Of a DNA stretch of 64,000 bases, positions 7,702 to 16,404 are shown one piece after another (within the stretch, counting starts at the first letter, position 1; each line of letters starts with the position of its first letter). The notes under the pieces were generated by a model. It saw only the letters and a list, made by a program, of their open reading frames with translations, was not told the DNA's origin and searched no databases. Position numbers and translations under genes: made by a program. This DNA comes from Deltaproteobacteria bacterium (lineage in GTDB: Bacteria > Desulfobacterota > Syntrophia > Syntrophales > Smithellaceae): NCBI GenBank assembly GCA_022710585.1, contig JAKLGV010000001.1, forward strand, positions 62,001 to 126,000, written 5' to 3'.

Positions 7702-8475
7702 ATGATGGATTGGGAAGCATACAATCTCCCTATGCAGGCCATTACCGGGCATATGGAAAGAGCGTTGACAAAAGGTATCGTGCCGGGAGAATTTCCGTCT
7801 TCGTCGGAGGCCGGCCTGGTTTTTCGGAACTGGGAACGCTATGCCAATCAGGTAACCAGGGCCAAGGATGGCCGCGCACTGGTTGCGTGTGACACGGAAA
7901 TGTCGGGGGTGACTCCTGCCATGATCGACTGGTGGTTTGGATGGCATATGTCAAGTTCCGAGCGCTACAGACTCTGGCACCCCCGGGCGCATACCTGGAC
8001 GAAACCGAAGGAAGATAGGAGACACCTTGTCGATGACAGAGAAAAATATATCGGAAATGTTTCGTATGTAAATGAGTACATCGGCAAGAGCCATAAAAAA
8101 CTGGCGATAGCATTTCAGAAACCGGAAATGTTCGGCATTCATAACATTGACTCAAGCGGCGGCACAGCCATATGCGCCAGAACGTCCGACAGAATTCTCC
8201 GCAGCGAGGGGGGTGCACTGGTTCATCTCATCATCCCCGTCCATGGAGGATGCCGAATGCGCAGCGCCTTTTGGCTCGGTGAGATCATTCCTCACTGGCC
8301 ATGGATAGGCGGACTTTTTAAACGGGTTCTGAACACAAGGGCGGCCAGAAAAATCATCGTTCATGACCGGATGGCCATTGATCTCTTGCGGCACTGCGCT
8401 GAGGAAATGAATCACTTGAGCAGATTTCTGCCGCCGCTATACAGGGAGGTGCATGCGTCAGGCAGAGCGAACTGA
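7702..8475 (+). CDS. DAPG hydrolase (PhlG)-like protein
   Basis: 257 residues, no signal peptide or membrane segment. The signature region MIDWWFGWHMSSSERYRLWHPRAH (about residues 74-97) and the C-terminal HCAEEMNHLSRFLP element match the PhlG family, in which His and Glu residues of these two regions bind zinc and the enzyme cleaves a C-C bond in 2,4-diacetylphloroglucinol. Many members from anaerobes have unknown substrates, so a PhlG-type C-C hydrolase on some acylated phenol or dione is as far as this goes. It stands alone between lexA and the toxin-antitoxin operon. Confidence 0.7.
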   Translation: MMDWEAYNLPMQAITGHMERALTKGIVPGEFPSSSEAGLVFRNWERYANQVTRAKDGRALVACDTEMSGVTPAMIDWWFGWHMSSSERYRLWHPRAHTWTKPKEDRRHLVDDREKYIGNVSYVNEYIGKSHKKLAIAFQKPEMFGIHNIDSSGGTAICARTSDRILRSEGGALVHLIIPVHGGCRMRSAFWLGEIIPHWPWIGGLFKRVLNTRAARKIIVHDRMAIDLLRHCAEEMNHLSRFLPPLYREVHASGRAN

Positions 8476-8594
8476 TCGTTTCACCCGGACATTCTGTGCC
8501 GCGTACAGCCTGCTCAAACCGGTCGCGACACTCCGGCACTGTTCCAGCTCAGATTTTCGTTGGCAGATATTCAAGGCGCGTTTAATTTTCACGA

Positions 8595-8633
8595 TTGACA
8601 AGAACGCCATAAATATGTACAGTATTACTGTAC
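8595..8633 (+). promoter_or_regulatory. Promoter and operator of the yefM-yoeB operon
   Basis: TTGACA (8595-8600) and TACAGT (8618-8623) are 17 bases apart. Over the -10 lies a perfect 17-bp palindrome, 8617-8633, with arms GTACAGTA / TACTGTAC around one central T. It contains the TGTACA core (8616-8621) known as the YefM recognition hexamer. AGGAGG then precedes the yefM ATG at 8652. This fits conditional autorepression by the YefM-YoeB complex. Confidence 0.75.
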
Positions 8634-8651
8634 TTAAATAAGGAGGTAATC

Positions 8652-8930
8652 ATGGCCATTCAAACAACCTATACCCAAGCGCGGGCAAAGCTGGCTTCCA
8701 TATTAGACGAGGTAACTAAAAATCGCGAGGTGGTTATCATCCAGCGACGGGGCAGTGAAGACGTCGCTTTGATAACTGCCGACGAACTGGCCAGTATAAT
8801 GGAAACCGCACATTTGCTTCGATCGCCTCATAATGCGAAGAGACTGCTTACGGCACTCGATAGAGCACGCAAAGCATCAGGTACCCCCCAAACAATTGAT
8901 GAGCTTCGTAGCGAGGTCGGCTTTGAGTAA
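8652..8930 (+). CDS. yefM: YefM/Phd-type antitoxin
   Basis: 92 residues, ideal AGGAGG ribosome site. The N-terminal half (TTYTQARAKLASILDEV, then REVVIIQRRGSEDVALITADEL) is the Phd/YefM DNA-binding fold. The C-terminal half, from METAHLLRSPHNAKRLLTAL, is the toxin-wrapping tail. It neutralises the YoeB-type toxin encoded by the overlapping next gene and, with it, represses the operon through the palindrome at 8617-8633. Confidence 0.93.
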   Translation: MAIQTTYTQARAKLASILDEVTKNREVVIIQRRGSEDVALITADELASIMETAHLLRSPHNAKRLLTALDRARKASGTPQTIDELRSEVGFE

Positions 8931-9219
8931 GCGTTATTCAAAGAAATCTAAGACCCATTTGCCGAGAGACTCTGTATTTCAACCAGAGTTTAGGGAGGAC
9001 CTGAAATACTGGGTGGAAACAGATCGCAAGACAGCCCTTCGCATTTTTCAGCTGATTGAGGCAATCATGCGCGATCCCTTTCAAGGCATAGGCAAACCTG
9101 AGCCTCTAAAGTTTCTCGGTTCCGGAGTTTGGTCCCGCCGAGTTACACAGGAACATCGGCTGGTGTATGTCGTGGGGCATGAAAAAATAGATTTCCTTCA
9201 AGCGCGCTATCACTACTGA
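8923..9219 (+). CDS. yoeB: YoeB/Txe-type mRNA interferase toxin
   Basis: The start is taken as TTG at 8923, overlapping the yefM stop by 8 bases, which gives 98 residues. From PEFREDLKYWVETDRK to the end it follows E. coli YoeB closely: GKPEPLK carries the catalytic Glu, WSRRVTQEHRLVY the Arg, and the chain ends in the diagnostic YHY with the C-terminal His. YoeB binds the 50S/30S interface and cuts mRNA at the A site. All catalytic residues are intact, so the toxin should be active. Its N-terminus is about 14 residues longer than in E. coli YoeB. Confidence 0.93.
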   Translation: MSKRYSKKSKTHLPRDSVFQPEFREDLKYWVETDRKTALRIFQLIEAIMRDPFQGIGKPEPLKFLGSGVWSRRVTQEHRLVYVVGHEKIDFLQARYHY

Positions 9220-9231
9220 AAAGGATAGCCT

Positions 9232-9747
9232 ATGATGAAAAAGGAAACCTTTATTGATGAAAAACCGGGGAGAATTTTTCTTCTATGTCTCATTTACGGT
9301 TTTCATATGGTGGAGGAATTTACCTTAGGCTTTGTTGAATGGGCTGATCGATATTTCGGCAAGTTTGACTGGACCCAGAATTTAATCGGCAACTTTATGT
9401 TCTTTGTGGTTCTGGCCTTCGGCTGTTATCTCTACTATAAGAATCCAGGAAAATATCTTTGGACTGGAATGGCTGGCTGTATGTGGGTTCTGTCCAATGC
9501 TTTCCTTCACATTTCAGCGACCCTTCTCGGCCATGAATACTCTCCAGGTCTGGTCACCGCGACCATTTTTTACATACCCGGCGGATTGTATTTCCTTATA
9601 CAATGGGGCAAAAAGGAGGTGCTGACCTGGAAGAATCTCGCCCTGTCTTTTGCAGTCGGCGCAATGATTTTTATGCTCATCCCCACGTTTATCAGAGCCA
9701 TCCTTCTGCATGCCGAGCTGGCAAAACTCTTTCATATGGTAAGTTGA
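9232..9747 (+). CDS. HXXEE domain membrane protein
   Basis: 171 residues with four or five hydrophobic segments (e.g. NFMFFVVLAFGCYLYY and LALSFAVGAMIFMLIPTFI). The family motif HXXEE is present as HMVEEF near residue 25, at the membrane edge, and a second conserved-type His lies in AFLHISATLLGHEYSPG. The function of the family is unknown; the motif suggests metal binding or hydrolase-like chemistry in the membrane. It lies 12 bases after yoeB and 14 before the cystatin-like gene, so it may be cotranscribed with either. Confidence 0.8.
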   Translation: MMKKETFIDEKPGRIFLLCLIYGFHMVEEFTLGFVEWADRYFGKFDWTQNLIGNFMFFVVLAFGCYLYYKNPGKYLWTGMAGCMWVLSNAFLHISATLLGHEYSPGLVTATIFYIPGGLYFLIQWGKKEVLTWKNLALSFAVGAMIFMLIPTFIRAILLHAELAKLFHMVS

Positions 9748-9761
9748 GATAGGGGGGCAAA

Positions 9762-10121
9762 ATGAAATATATTTTAACAGGCATTGCGGTTCTTGTTTTA
9801 TTGGCCACCGCCTGTTCCATGGCGGGGCAGGCTCAACAGTCTATGCCTGGTGGATACACCACAATAGCGGTAACCGACGATAACGTAATCAGGGCGGCAA
9901 CCTTTGCAATCAAGGCGCAGGAGGAAGTGAGCGGAAAAACATCAAGTCTGGAGTTGGTCAAAATTCTGGAAGCGGAAAGTCAGGTTGTCGCAGGAGTGAA
10001 CTACCGGATCAAGTTGAGGGTGAGGCTGAATGGCAAAGAGAGAATTGCGGAAGCCATCGTTTGGTGGCGGGCATGGAGAAAGCCGGAGCCGTATCAATTG
10101 ATGTCGTGGAATTGGAAGTAA
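9762..10121 (+). CDS. Cystatin-like lipoprotein
   Basis: 119 residues with a lipoprotein signal (LTGIAVLVLLATAC, lipobox ATAC with Cys18). The mature part carries the cystatin hallmarks: a Gly near the N-terminus (PGGYTTIAV), a helix with AATFAIKAQEE, the QVVAG inhibitory-loop motif followed by VNYRIKLRV, and a Trp-containing end (AIVWWRAWRKPEPYQLMSW). Cystatins inhibit papain-type cysteine proteases by inserting these loops. In bacteria such lipoproteins are uncommon, and the target here is unknown. AGGGGGGC precedes the ATG. Confidence 0.78.
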   Translation: MKYILTGIAVLVLLATACSMAGQAQQSMPGGYTTIAVTDDNVIRAATFAIKAQEEVSGKTSSLELVKILEAESQVVAGVNYRIKLRVRLNGKERIAEAIVWWRAWRKPEPYQLMSWNWK

Positions 10122-10301
10122 TCCATGGGCCGGACAAGTTCACTGGAGAGCACAGGCCGCTCCGGTTCAGATTTTTGTTGAAACTGCAATTGTCAAAGAC
10201 CATCCGTAGAGCCCCTCCGGCAGGAGCCGGAAGCTTTCTGCAGCGGGGTAATTGAAGTATTTCTTGGTTCTTCAACTTTTTTCAATTTTTTAAAAAGTTT
10301 T

Positions 10302-11609
10302 ATGTCTCAGCAAATTTTCAGTCTTTCCTCCTGGCCGCGAGCGATCGTGCATCTCGACGGCGACGCTTTTTTCACGTCCTGCGAGGAAGCCATCCATCCG
10401 GAACTCCGGGGCAAGTCGCTGATCACGGGCGGCGAGCGCGGCATTGTCGCCTGCGCCAGTTACCCGGCCAAGAAACTGGGCATCAAACGCGGCGTGCCCC
10501 TGCACGAAGCGCGCAAAATCTGTCCGGAACTTATCATCCTTCCTTCCGATTATGAAACCTACAGCCTCTTTTCACGGCGGATGTTTGACATCATGCGGCG
10601 CTTTACGCCCGATGTGGAAGAATATTCCATTGACGAAGCCTTTGCCGATATTACCGGCATGCGCCGCGCGCTTCGTTACTCCTATGAGGAAATTGTCCTG
10701 AAGATGAAAAAGGAAATCGAACGGGAACTGGGCATTACCGTTTCGGCGGGATTGAGTATCACCAAAGTTCTGGCCAAGGTCGCTTCCAAACATCAAAAGC
10801 CATCGGGTCTGACCATCATCGCGGGAAGAGATATTGCATCGTATCTTGGCAATCTTCCCGTGGAAAAAATCTGGGGCATCGGCCCCTCCACAACCAGCTA
10901 TCTGGCCAAGATGGGCATCCGCTGCGCGCTGGAATTCGCGCAAATGCCGGAGAAAAAAGTGCGGGAAAAATTCACCAAACCCGGTGTGGAAATCTGGCAG
11001 GAGCTGCGCGGCGTATCGGTTTATCCGGTCACCGCGGAAGAAAAAAGTTCATACGCGTCCATCAGCAAGACCAAAACGTTCGCGCCGCCGACATCCAATG
11101 CCGACTATCTGTTCGCCCAACTCATGCGCAACATGGAATCGGCCTGCATCAAGGCGCGGCGCTATTCACTGGCGCCGAATAAAATTATTGTCTTTCTCAA
11201 GAAAAACGATTTCAACACCGCCGGCAGTGAGGTCAAACTCTCGCGCCCCTGTGCTTTTCCGATGGAGTTCTCCGGTGTCATTCATGAGCTTTTTAACGCG
11301 TGCTACAACCCCGCAGATATCTACCGCGCCACCGGCGTTGTGCTTTGCGATCTGGAACCGGACGAACAGGTGCAGTATTCTCTTTTTGACAATCCTATGC
11401 AGGCGGAAAAGATCAGGGAACTTTACAGTGCCGCCGATGAACTGGGGCAGAAGTTCGGCAAGCACACTTTGCATCTGGGTTGTTCTCATCCGATTGATAA
11501 ATTGGGAAAGGGACGCCGTGGTTCACCGACAGTCCGTGAGCAAACCCGGCTCAAAGGTGAAACCCGCCGCCGTCATCTGGCCCTGCCCCTGCTGCACGTC
11601 AAAACGTAG
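10302..11609 (+). CDS. dinB: Y-family translesion DNA polymerase (DinB/UmuC-like)
   Basis: 435 residues. The palm motifs are intact: HLDGDAFFTSCEEA near residue 17 (first metal Asp) and YSIDEAFADI near residue 108 (Asp-Glu pair). A thumb with HhH (IWGIGPSTTSYLAKMGI) and a little-finger domain follow. QYSLFD near residue 363 looks like a beta-clamp binding motif. The last 40 residues are Arg/Lys-rich and probably non-catalytic. The ATG at 10302 lacks a strong ribosome site. It would bypass lesions with low fidelity; with SRAP and LexA-like genes nearby it completes a small SOS-type group, although no copy of the LexA-like palindrome is visible upstream. Confidence 0.9.
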   Translation: MSQQIFSLSSWPRAIVHLDGDAFFTSCEEAIHPELRGKSLITGGERGIVACASYPAKKLGIKRGVPLHEARKICPELIILPSDYETYSLFSRRMFDIMRRFTPDVEEYSIDEAFADITGMRRALRYSYEEIVLKMKKEIERELGITVSAGLSITKVLAKVASKHQKPSGLTIIAGRDIASYLGNLPVEKIWGIGPSTTSYLAKMGIRCALEFAQMPEKKVREKFTKPGVEIWQELRGVSVYPVTAEEKSSYASISKTKTFAPPTSNADYLFAQLMRNMESACIKARRYSLAPNKIIVFLKKNDFNTAGSEVKLSRPCAFPMEFSGVIHELFNACYNPADIYRATGVVLCDLEPDEQVQYSLFDNPMQAEKIRELYSAADELGQKFGKHTLHLGCSHPIDKLGKGRRGSPTVREQTRLKGETRRRHLALPLLHVKT

Positions 11610-11655
11610 AACTAGAAATAAGGCACCGGGAACGCCATAATTGGCGCATGATTTT

Positions 11656-12222
11656 TTATGATAAGGTTCCTTGCAGTTCATACTGGTAATAAATATCGTC
11701 ATCACCCTTGGAGAAACCCCGGATGCATTTCTCGACAGATTTTCTACCAAACATTTTGATCCCCTTTTGAATGTAACCTGCAATAAGATATTCAAAGTAA
11801 ATATGTTTGGAAGAAACACCGGTGATCTTTATATGAACAATATCGTTCTCAATACGAGAGGTGAGTATGCCTTCATCAAAATACGTGGACCACAGTTTCG
11901 GCATGACCGATTCAACAACATACTTCAGATCGCTGGACAACAGATAGGAATAATAATGGCCTCCCGGTGACAGGGCAAATTGGGCGGCTACCTTGCCAAA
12001 TATCAAATAATTTTTGTTGTCGGAGTTGAAAAACTCCCTGATGAGTTCGTCAAGAAATAGTGTAAATTTATCGACAGGCATCTGCGTTATGGACATTATC
12101 ATTTTATTGAAATATTTATCTTTCTCCGCCAGTCTGCCATTGAACGCATTCCAGCGATCTTCACCGAAAACCGCACTAATAGCAGTTTTTCCTGTTACAA
12201 AAACAGTACCTTTAACGTTCAT
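11656..12222 (-). CDS. TIGR02265/DUF2378-like protein, tandem copy 1
   Basis: 188 residues; the start at 12222 (MNVKG) is supported by GAAGGA upstream and by alignment with the paralog next door. No signal peptide, membrane segment or obvious catalytic motif. It opens MNVKGTVFVTGKTAISAVFGEDRW and shares long stretches with the neighbour (KYF, FLDELIREFFN, NKNYLIFGKV, LSPGG, KLWSTYFD). The layout resembles the short family of proteins first catalogued in myxobacteria, in which a helical bundle is followed by a beta domain; no role is known. The gene is 50 bases downstream of its paralog, probably as an operon. Confidence 0.6.
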   Translation of the reverse strand: MNVKGTVFVTGKTAISAVFGEDRWNAFNGRLAEKDKYFNKMIMSITQMPVDKFTLFLDELIREFFNSDNKNYLIFGKVAAQFALSPGGHYYSYLLSSDLKYVVESVMPKLWSTYFDEGILTSRIENDIVHIKITGVSSKHIYFEYLIAGYIQKGIKMFGRKSVEKCIRGFSKGDDDIYYQYELQGTLS

Positions 12223-12272
12223 ATGGACATCCTTCGCCCGAAATAAATTATATGGCGCATCATATTTTATTA

Positions 12273-12833
12273 TCAAACATCCTTCAATTCATACTGGTAA
12301 TAAATATCGTCATCGCCTTTTTCAAAAGTTTTAATTTTCTTCTCCAAAGGCTTCTTCCCAAACATTTTGAGGGCCTTCTGCAGGAATCCCATCACCAGAT
12401 ACTCGAAGTAAACATGTTTGACGGGAATTCCGGTTATTTTCAGATGAACAACATTGTTTTCGTAATGCGCATCCAGTTTGCCCCCGTCAAAATAGGTTGT
12501 CCAGAGTTTGGGCATGCCCTGCTCGACAAACTGTTTGACATCCCTGGTCAACAGATAAGAGTTATAGGGGCCTCCCGGCGACAGGGAATATTTAGCGCCG
12601 ACCTTGCCAAACATCAGGTAATTTTTGTTATCGTTGTTGAAGAACTCTTTAATCAGCGCGTCTAGAAAAATAAGATGTTTTTCTATCGGAATGGCGGTAA
12701 CCGACATAATCATCTGACTGAAATATTTTTCCTTTGCCGACAGTTTGGCCATGAAGGCATTCCATCGTTCCTCGCCGAAAGCGGCCATAATCGTAACCTT
12801 GCCTGTCACAAAAGCGGTGCCTTTCACGTTCAT
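12273..12833 (-). CDS. TIGR02265/DUF2378-like protein, tandem copy 2
   Basis: 186 residues; the start at 12833 (MNVKG) has AGGAGA 8 bases ahead, and a longer frame to 12893 has no ribosome site. It is clearly homologous over its full length to the protein at 11656-12222; I estimate about half of the residues are identical by eye. Both end in GDDDIYYQYEL. The pair looks like a local duplication kept as an operon. The function is unknown. The divergent glf gene starts 138 bases away. Confidence 0.6.
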   Translation of the reverse strand: MNVKGTAFVTGKVTIMAAFGEERWNAFMAKLSAKEKYFSQMIMSVTAIPIEKHLIFLDALIKEFFNNDNKNYLMFGKVGAKYSLSPGGPYNSYLLTRDVKQFVEQGMPKLWTTYFDGGKLDAHYENNVVHLKITGIPVKHVYFEYLVMGFLQKALKMFGKKPLEKKIKTFEKGDDDIYYQYELKDV

Positions 12834-12970
12834 GATTGAATCTCCTGAATTGCATTTTGTGCGGAATATATTTTCAAATGTTTTAATACGCAAGAAAAAT
12901 ATTTAATAGGTCAGTTTGCCATCTTGAAAATCATCTTGACATCTCAGGCACAGATTCCTATTGTTTTTTT

Positions 12971-14125
12971 ATGAAGAAAACGGCTGTTAAAAGAAAAATT
13001 ATCCGCAAAACAAAAAATGCTGCCGTTGTCGGAGCGGGGCCGGCGGGCTTAACGGCAGCAAGAATACTGGCGGAAAAAGGACATGTCGTAGAAGTCTTCG
13101 ATAAACGCACCACGGTGGGGGGAAACTGCATCGATACCGTTAATTCTGATGGTATTTTAATTCATAATTATGGTCCACATTACTTCCGCACCGATTCCAG
13201 AAAACTTTTAAACTGGCTTTCGAAATTCACAAAATGGCGGCCGGCAAGTTATACCGTTAAAGCTGAAATTGACAATGAGTTGGTTTCAGTTCCTGTAAAT
13301 TTGAACACGATGATTCAGCTCACCGGGGATGTTTTTGATCAAGCAGATTTCAAGCAATACCTGAAGCTTCATCAGGTCAGCATAAAAAAAATACAAAATG
13401 CTGAAGATCAATGTCTGTCGACGGTCGGCGGAGAATTGTATGAAAAAATATTTAAAAAATATACCCAGAAACAGTGGGGGAAAACCGCCGCCGAGCTTGC
13501 ACCGGAAATAACCGCCCGTCTTCCCCTGCGCTTCGATTTTGACGAGCGTTATCCCCGGGAATACTTTCAGCTCCTTCCGAGAGACGGTTATTCATCCCTT
13601 TTCAGCAATCTTGTCAACCATCCCAACATAAAGCTTGCCTTGGGCCGTGAAGTATTCGCACGGGATATTCGGGCGTTAAAACGGCATTACGATCTGATCA
13701 TTTATACCGGACCTGTCGATCAATATTTTGATTACAAATACGGATGTTTGAATTATCGCTCGCTGCGTTTTGAATGGAAGACGTACGCTCAAGAGTATAA
13801 GCAGCCCTGCGTGCAAATCAACTATCCCGATCGTTACGATTACACACGCTCGGTCGAAATCAAGCATGTGACCGGCCAGCGCTGTATGAAAACGACGGTT
13901 TGTTTCGAATACCCCACGGATGAGGGGGAGCCTTTATACCCTCTGCTGTCAGAGGAAAATATCGCCAGAAATCATCAATATCAAAAGGCAGCCTTAAATG
14001 AGCGTCACGGTACAACACCGGTACATTTTATCGGACGCCTGGCCGAGTTTAAATACTACAACATGGATCAGGTTTTTTTGCGCTCCATGAATCTGACGAA
14101 AATGATTGCAGCAAAAGGGAAATAA
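12971..14125 (+). CDS. glf: UDP-galactopyranose mutase
   Basis: 384 residues. The FAD dinucleotide-binding motif VVGAGPAGLTAARILAEKG lies near residue 19, followed by VGGNCIDT and HNYGPHYFRT, both typical of Glf. FKKYTQKQWG and the C-terminal GRLAEFKYYNMDQ (flavin/substrate loop) also match. The enzyme converts UDP-galactopyranose to UDP-galactofuranose for surface polysaccharide, in the cytoplasm. It ends one base before the glycosyltransferase gene, so the two are coupled. The extra basic N-terminus (about 15 residues) is unusual but harmless. Confidence 0.9.
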   Translation: MKKTAVKRKIIRKTKNAAVVGAGPAGLTAARILAEKGHVVEVFDKRTTVGGNCIDTVNSDGILIHNYGPHYFRTDSRKLLNWLSKFTKWRPASYTVKAEIDNELVSVPVNLNTMIQLTGDVFDQADFKQYLKLHQVSIKKIQNAEDQCLSTVGGELYEKIFKKYTQKQWGKTAAELAPEITARLPLRFDFDERYPREYFQLLPRDGYSSLFSNLVNHPNIKLALGREVFARDIRALKRHYDLIIYTGPVDQYFDYKYGCLNYRSLRFEWKTYAQEYKQPCVQINYPDRYDYTRSVEIKHVTGQRCMKTTVCFEYPTDEGEPLYPLLSEENIARNHQYQKAALNERHGTTPVHFIGRLAEFKYYNMDQVFLRSMNLTKMIAAKGK

Positions 14126-14126
14126 C

Positions 14127-16343
14127 GTGCACGCCAAAGTTTTATTCCACGGTCACATCGCACCCGATCTGGCCATCATCATTCCCGCCTTTAACGAAGA
14201 ACAAACCATTAGCCGGGTCATCAGAGACTGGACAAAGATTGCCGAATGCACCAATGGCAATATTATTCTGATGAATGATGGCAGTAAGGATGACACTCTC
14301 AAAATAGCCTTAAGCCTGCAATCTGACAATCCCAGACTGATTATCATTGACAAAGAAAATACCGGACACGCCGACAGTTGTCTTTACGCCTATCAATGGG
14401 CTGTTCAAAAAGGTTTCCGATGGATCTTTCAAACAGATTCTGACGGGCAGACCAATCCGGAAGAATTCCACACTTTCTGGCAACTCAAAGAGAGGTTTCC
14501 ATTGGTTTTCGGCTATCGTCCTTTCAGAGAAGATGGGCTGTTTCGTCTTATGGTCAGTAAAATATTAATGGCCGTAATTTTTTTCATCTTTAAGACTTAT
14601 ATCAAAGATGCCAATGTTCCTTTCCGCTTGATGGACGCCAATATTTTATCTGCAGCTTTGAAAAGAATTCCCGACAAGCTTTTTTTGGGAAATGCATTCT
14701 TAAGCGTGGAACTGAACCGCATAGAGAAAATTCATTGGAAGAAAATTTCTTTCTATCCCCGCCAGGGAGGCACTCCCTCCGTTGACTTTCCAGGGTTCTT
14801 TAAAAAGGGGATGAGAGTCATTGATGAATTCATCAGGATAAAAAAAGAGGGGGACGCTTCTCCTGAACTCCAGAGACCGCTGCTGGAATATGCAACGCTA
14901 ATTTACTTGACCATTCCCTATTTCTTTTTTTGGGCCTATTTCTTCCAGACTGCCTACGCTGTCATTTTCTCCTTATTAACAGCCTATGGACTATATCGTG
15001 CACTTTCTTTCTATCGCACACAAGAAACCTTTTCACCGGTTGACCGTCCATCGAATCGCATCAAACTGATGCTCCCCGTATTCGCGATTACTTTTTTATG
15101 GCTTTTTCTGTCGGGGGCCGGTGGTGTTAGTTATCAAAACATCGATTATCTCAAGCATAATGGAATGCTTTATGATCTGATCAATTTCCGCTGGCCGGTT
15201 CATTATCAGGGTGAAGACGGTTCATCATATTATCTTTGTTATTACCTTGCCTATTATCTCGTGCCGTCTTTTATCGGAAAAATAACCAATATCACCTGGG
15301 GATATACCTTCTCGTTCCTCTGGGCTCTGTTGGGACTCTGGCTGGCCATGAACTGGATTTTGAAGATGGCTCATAATAAATCTGTCTGGATAATCCTGGT
15401 TTTTGTTTTTTTCAGCGGATTGGACATTATTGGAACTTTTTTGACAAAATTTACCGTCTTGATCAATGGAATGCCACATCTGGAATGGTGGGCCGGATAC
15501 AATTTCTGGCAGTATTCTTCCAACACATCCCTGCTTTATTGGGTACCACAGCATGCGATTGGCGGCTGGTTGACCGTACCCCTTTTATTCAGTCTTCTGC
15601 AGTACAAAGGAAAAGCTCCGATACCCGCCCTATTCATTTTCGCCATTACTTTTCTCTGGTCAAATTTTGTCTTGCTCGGTCTTGTTCCGATGATGATGGT
15701 TCTGTTTTATGAAAACGGTTTTCGCCGCTTTCTTCATTGGACATCGGTTATTCCGGCGCTGGGCATCTTGATGCCGGTAGCTCTTTATTATCTGGGAAAT
15801 CAGTATCCGCATGTCCATGCTTTTATCTGGAAACAAAATGCAACAGGGGAAATCTTCTCCAAATACTTACTTTTTTGTTTACTGGAATTCGGAGTATTTG
15901 CATTGTTCATCTTTCCGTATATCGGCAAACTCAAACAAGAGCATCAATTGCTAATCGGAATAACTTTGATGACCTTGCTGCTGATTCCCCTTTATCGATT
16001 CGGCGCCTATAATGACCTCGCCATGCGCACATCCATCCCCTCTCTTTTGATCCTGCAAATCATTCTTCTTCGGCTCTGGAACTTCTATTCCAAACCATTC
16101 AAATTTGCGCTGGTCCTGATCCTATTAATAGGCACGATAACCCCTGTGTCGGAAATCGCCCGTTCGTACAAGCTGAGCGATCATCGCTTCAACCGCAACA
16201 CGAGTCTATTGCAGATTCCGCCGGGAATTGCCGCCCAGTATTTTGGAGGTGATCAAACATTCTATTATAAATATCTTGCACCAAAAGGCTATCCCGGGGT
16301 AATGGCTGCATCGGAAATAACGGATTATCTGAAGAAAAGGTGA
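14127..16343 (+). CDS. GT2 glycosyltransferase fused to a multi-spanning membrane domain
   Basis: The GTG at 14127 is preferred (AAAGGGA just upstream), giving 738 residues; a TTG at 14106 is the alternative. Residues about 15-240 are a GT-A domain of the dolichol-phosphate-mannose-synthase type (AIIIPAFNEEQTISRVI, MNDGSKDDT, QTDSDGQTNPEEF as the DxD-like motif). After residue 260 come ten or more hydrophobic segments, resembling GT-C or flippase-like membrane domains. It probably charges or elongates a lipid-linked sugar at the inner membrane, in the same pathway as Glf. The fused C-terminal domain is unassigned. Confidence 0.82.
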   Translation: MHAKVLFHGHIAPDLAIIIPAFNEEQTISRVIRDWTKIAECTNGNIILMNDGSKDDTLKIALSLQSDNPRLIIIDKENTGHADSCLYAYQWAVQKGFRWIFQTDSDGQTNPEEFHTFWQLKERFPLVFGYRPFREDGLFRLMVSKILMAVIFFIFKTYIKDANVPFRLMDANILSAALKRIPDKLFLGNAFLSVELNRIEKIHWKKISFYPRQGGTPSVDFPGFFKKGMRVIDEFIRIKKEGDASPELQRPLLEYATLIYLTIPYFFFWAYFFQTAYAVIFSLLTAYGLYRALSFYRTQETFSPVDRPSNRIKLMLPVFAITFLWLFLSGAGGVSYQNIDYLKHNGMLYDLINFRWPVHYQGEDGSSYYLCYYLAYYLVPSFIGKITNITWGYTFSFLWALLGLWLAMNWILKMAHNKSVWIILVFVFFSGLDIIGTFLTKFTVLINGMPHLEWWAGYNFWQYSSNTSLLYWVPQHAIGGWLTVPLLFSLLQYKGKAPIPALFIFAITFLWSNFVLLGLVPMMMVLFYENGFRRFLHWTSVIPALGILMPVALYYLGNQYPHVHAFIWKQNATGEIFSKYLLFCLLEFGVFALFIFPYIGKLKQEHQLLIGITLMTLLLIPLYRFGAYNDLAMRTSIPSLLILQIILLRLWNFYSKPFKFALVLILLIGTITPVSEIARSYKLSDHRFNRNTSLLQIPPGIAAQYFGGDQTFYYKYLAPKGYPGVMAASEITDYLKKR

Positions 16344-16404
16344 TACAGACAAACAACAAGGATAGAATTTCGGGTCAGATAGATTATCCGGAAAAGTAAA
16401 AGAA

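Noticed and set aside
10122..10301. A second copy of the LexA-like palindrome before the Y-family polymerase
   Set aside because: I looked for GGACGTACGTCC-like sequence in this gap and found none, so direct control by that repressor is not supported.
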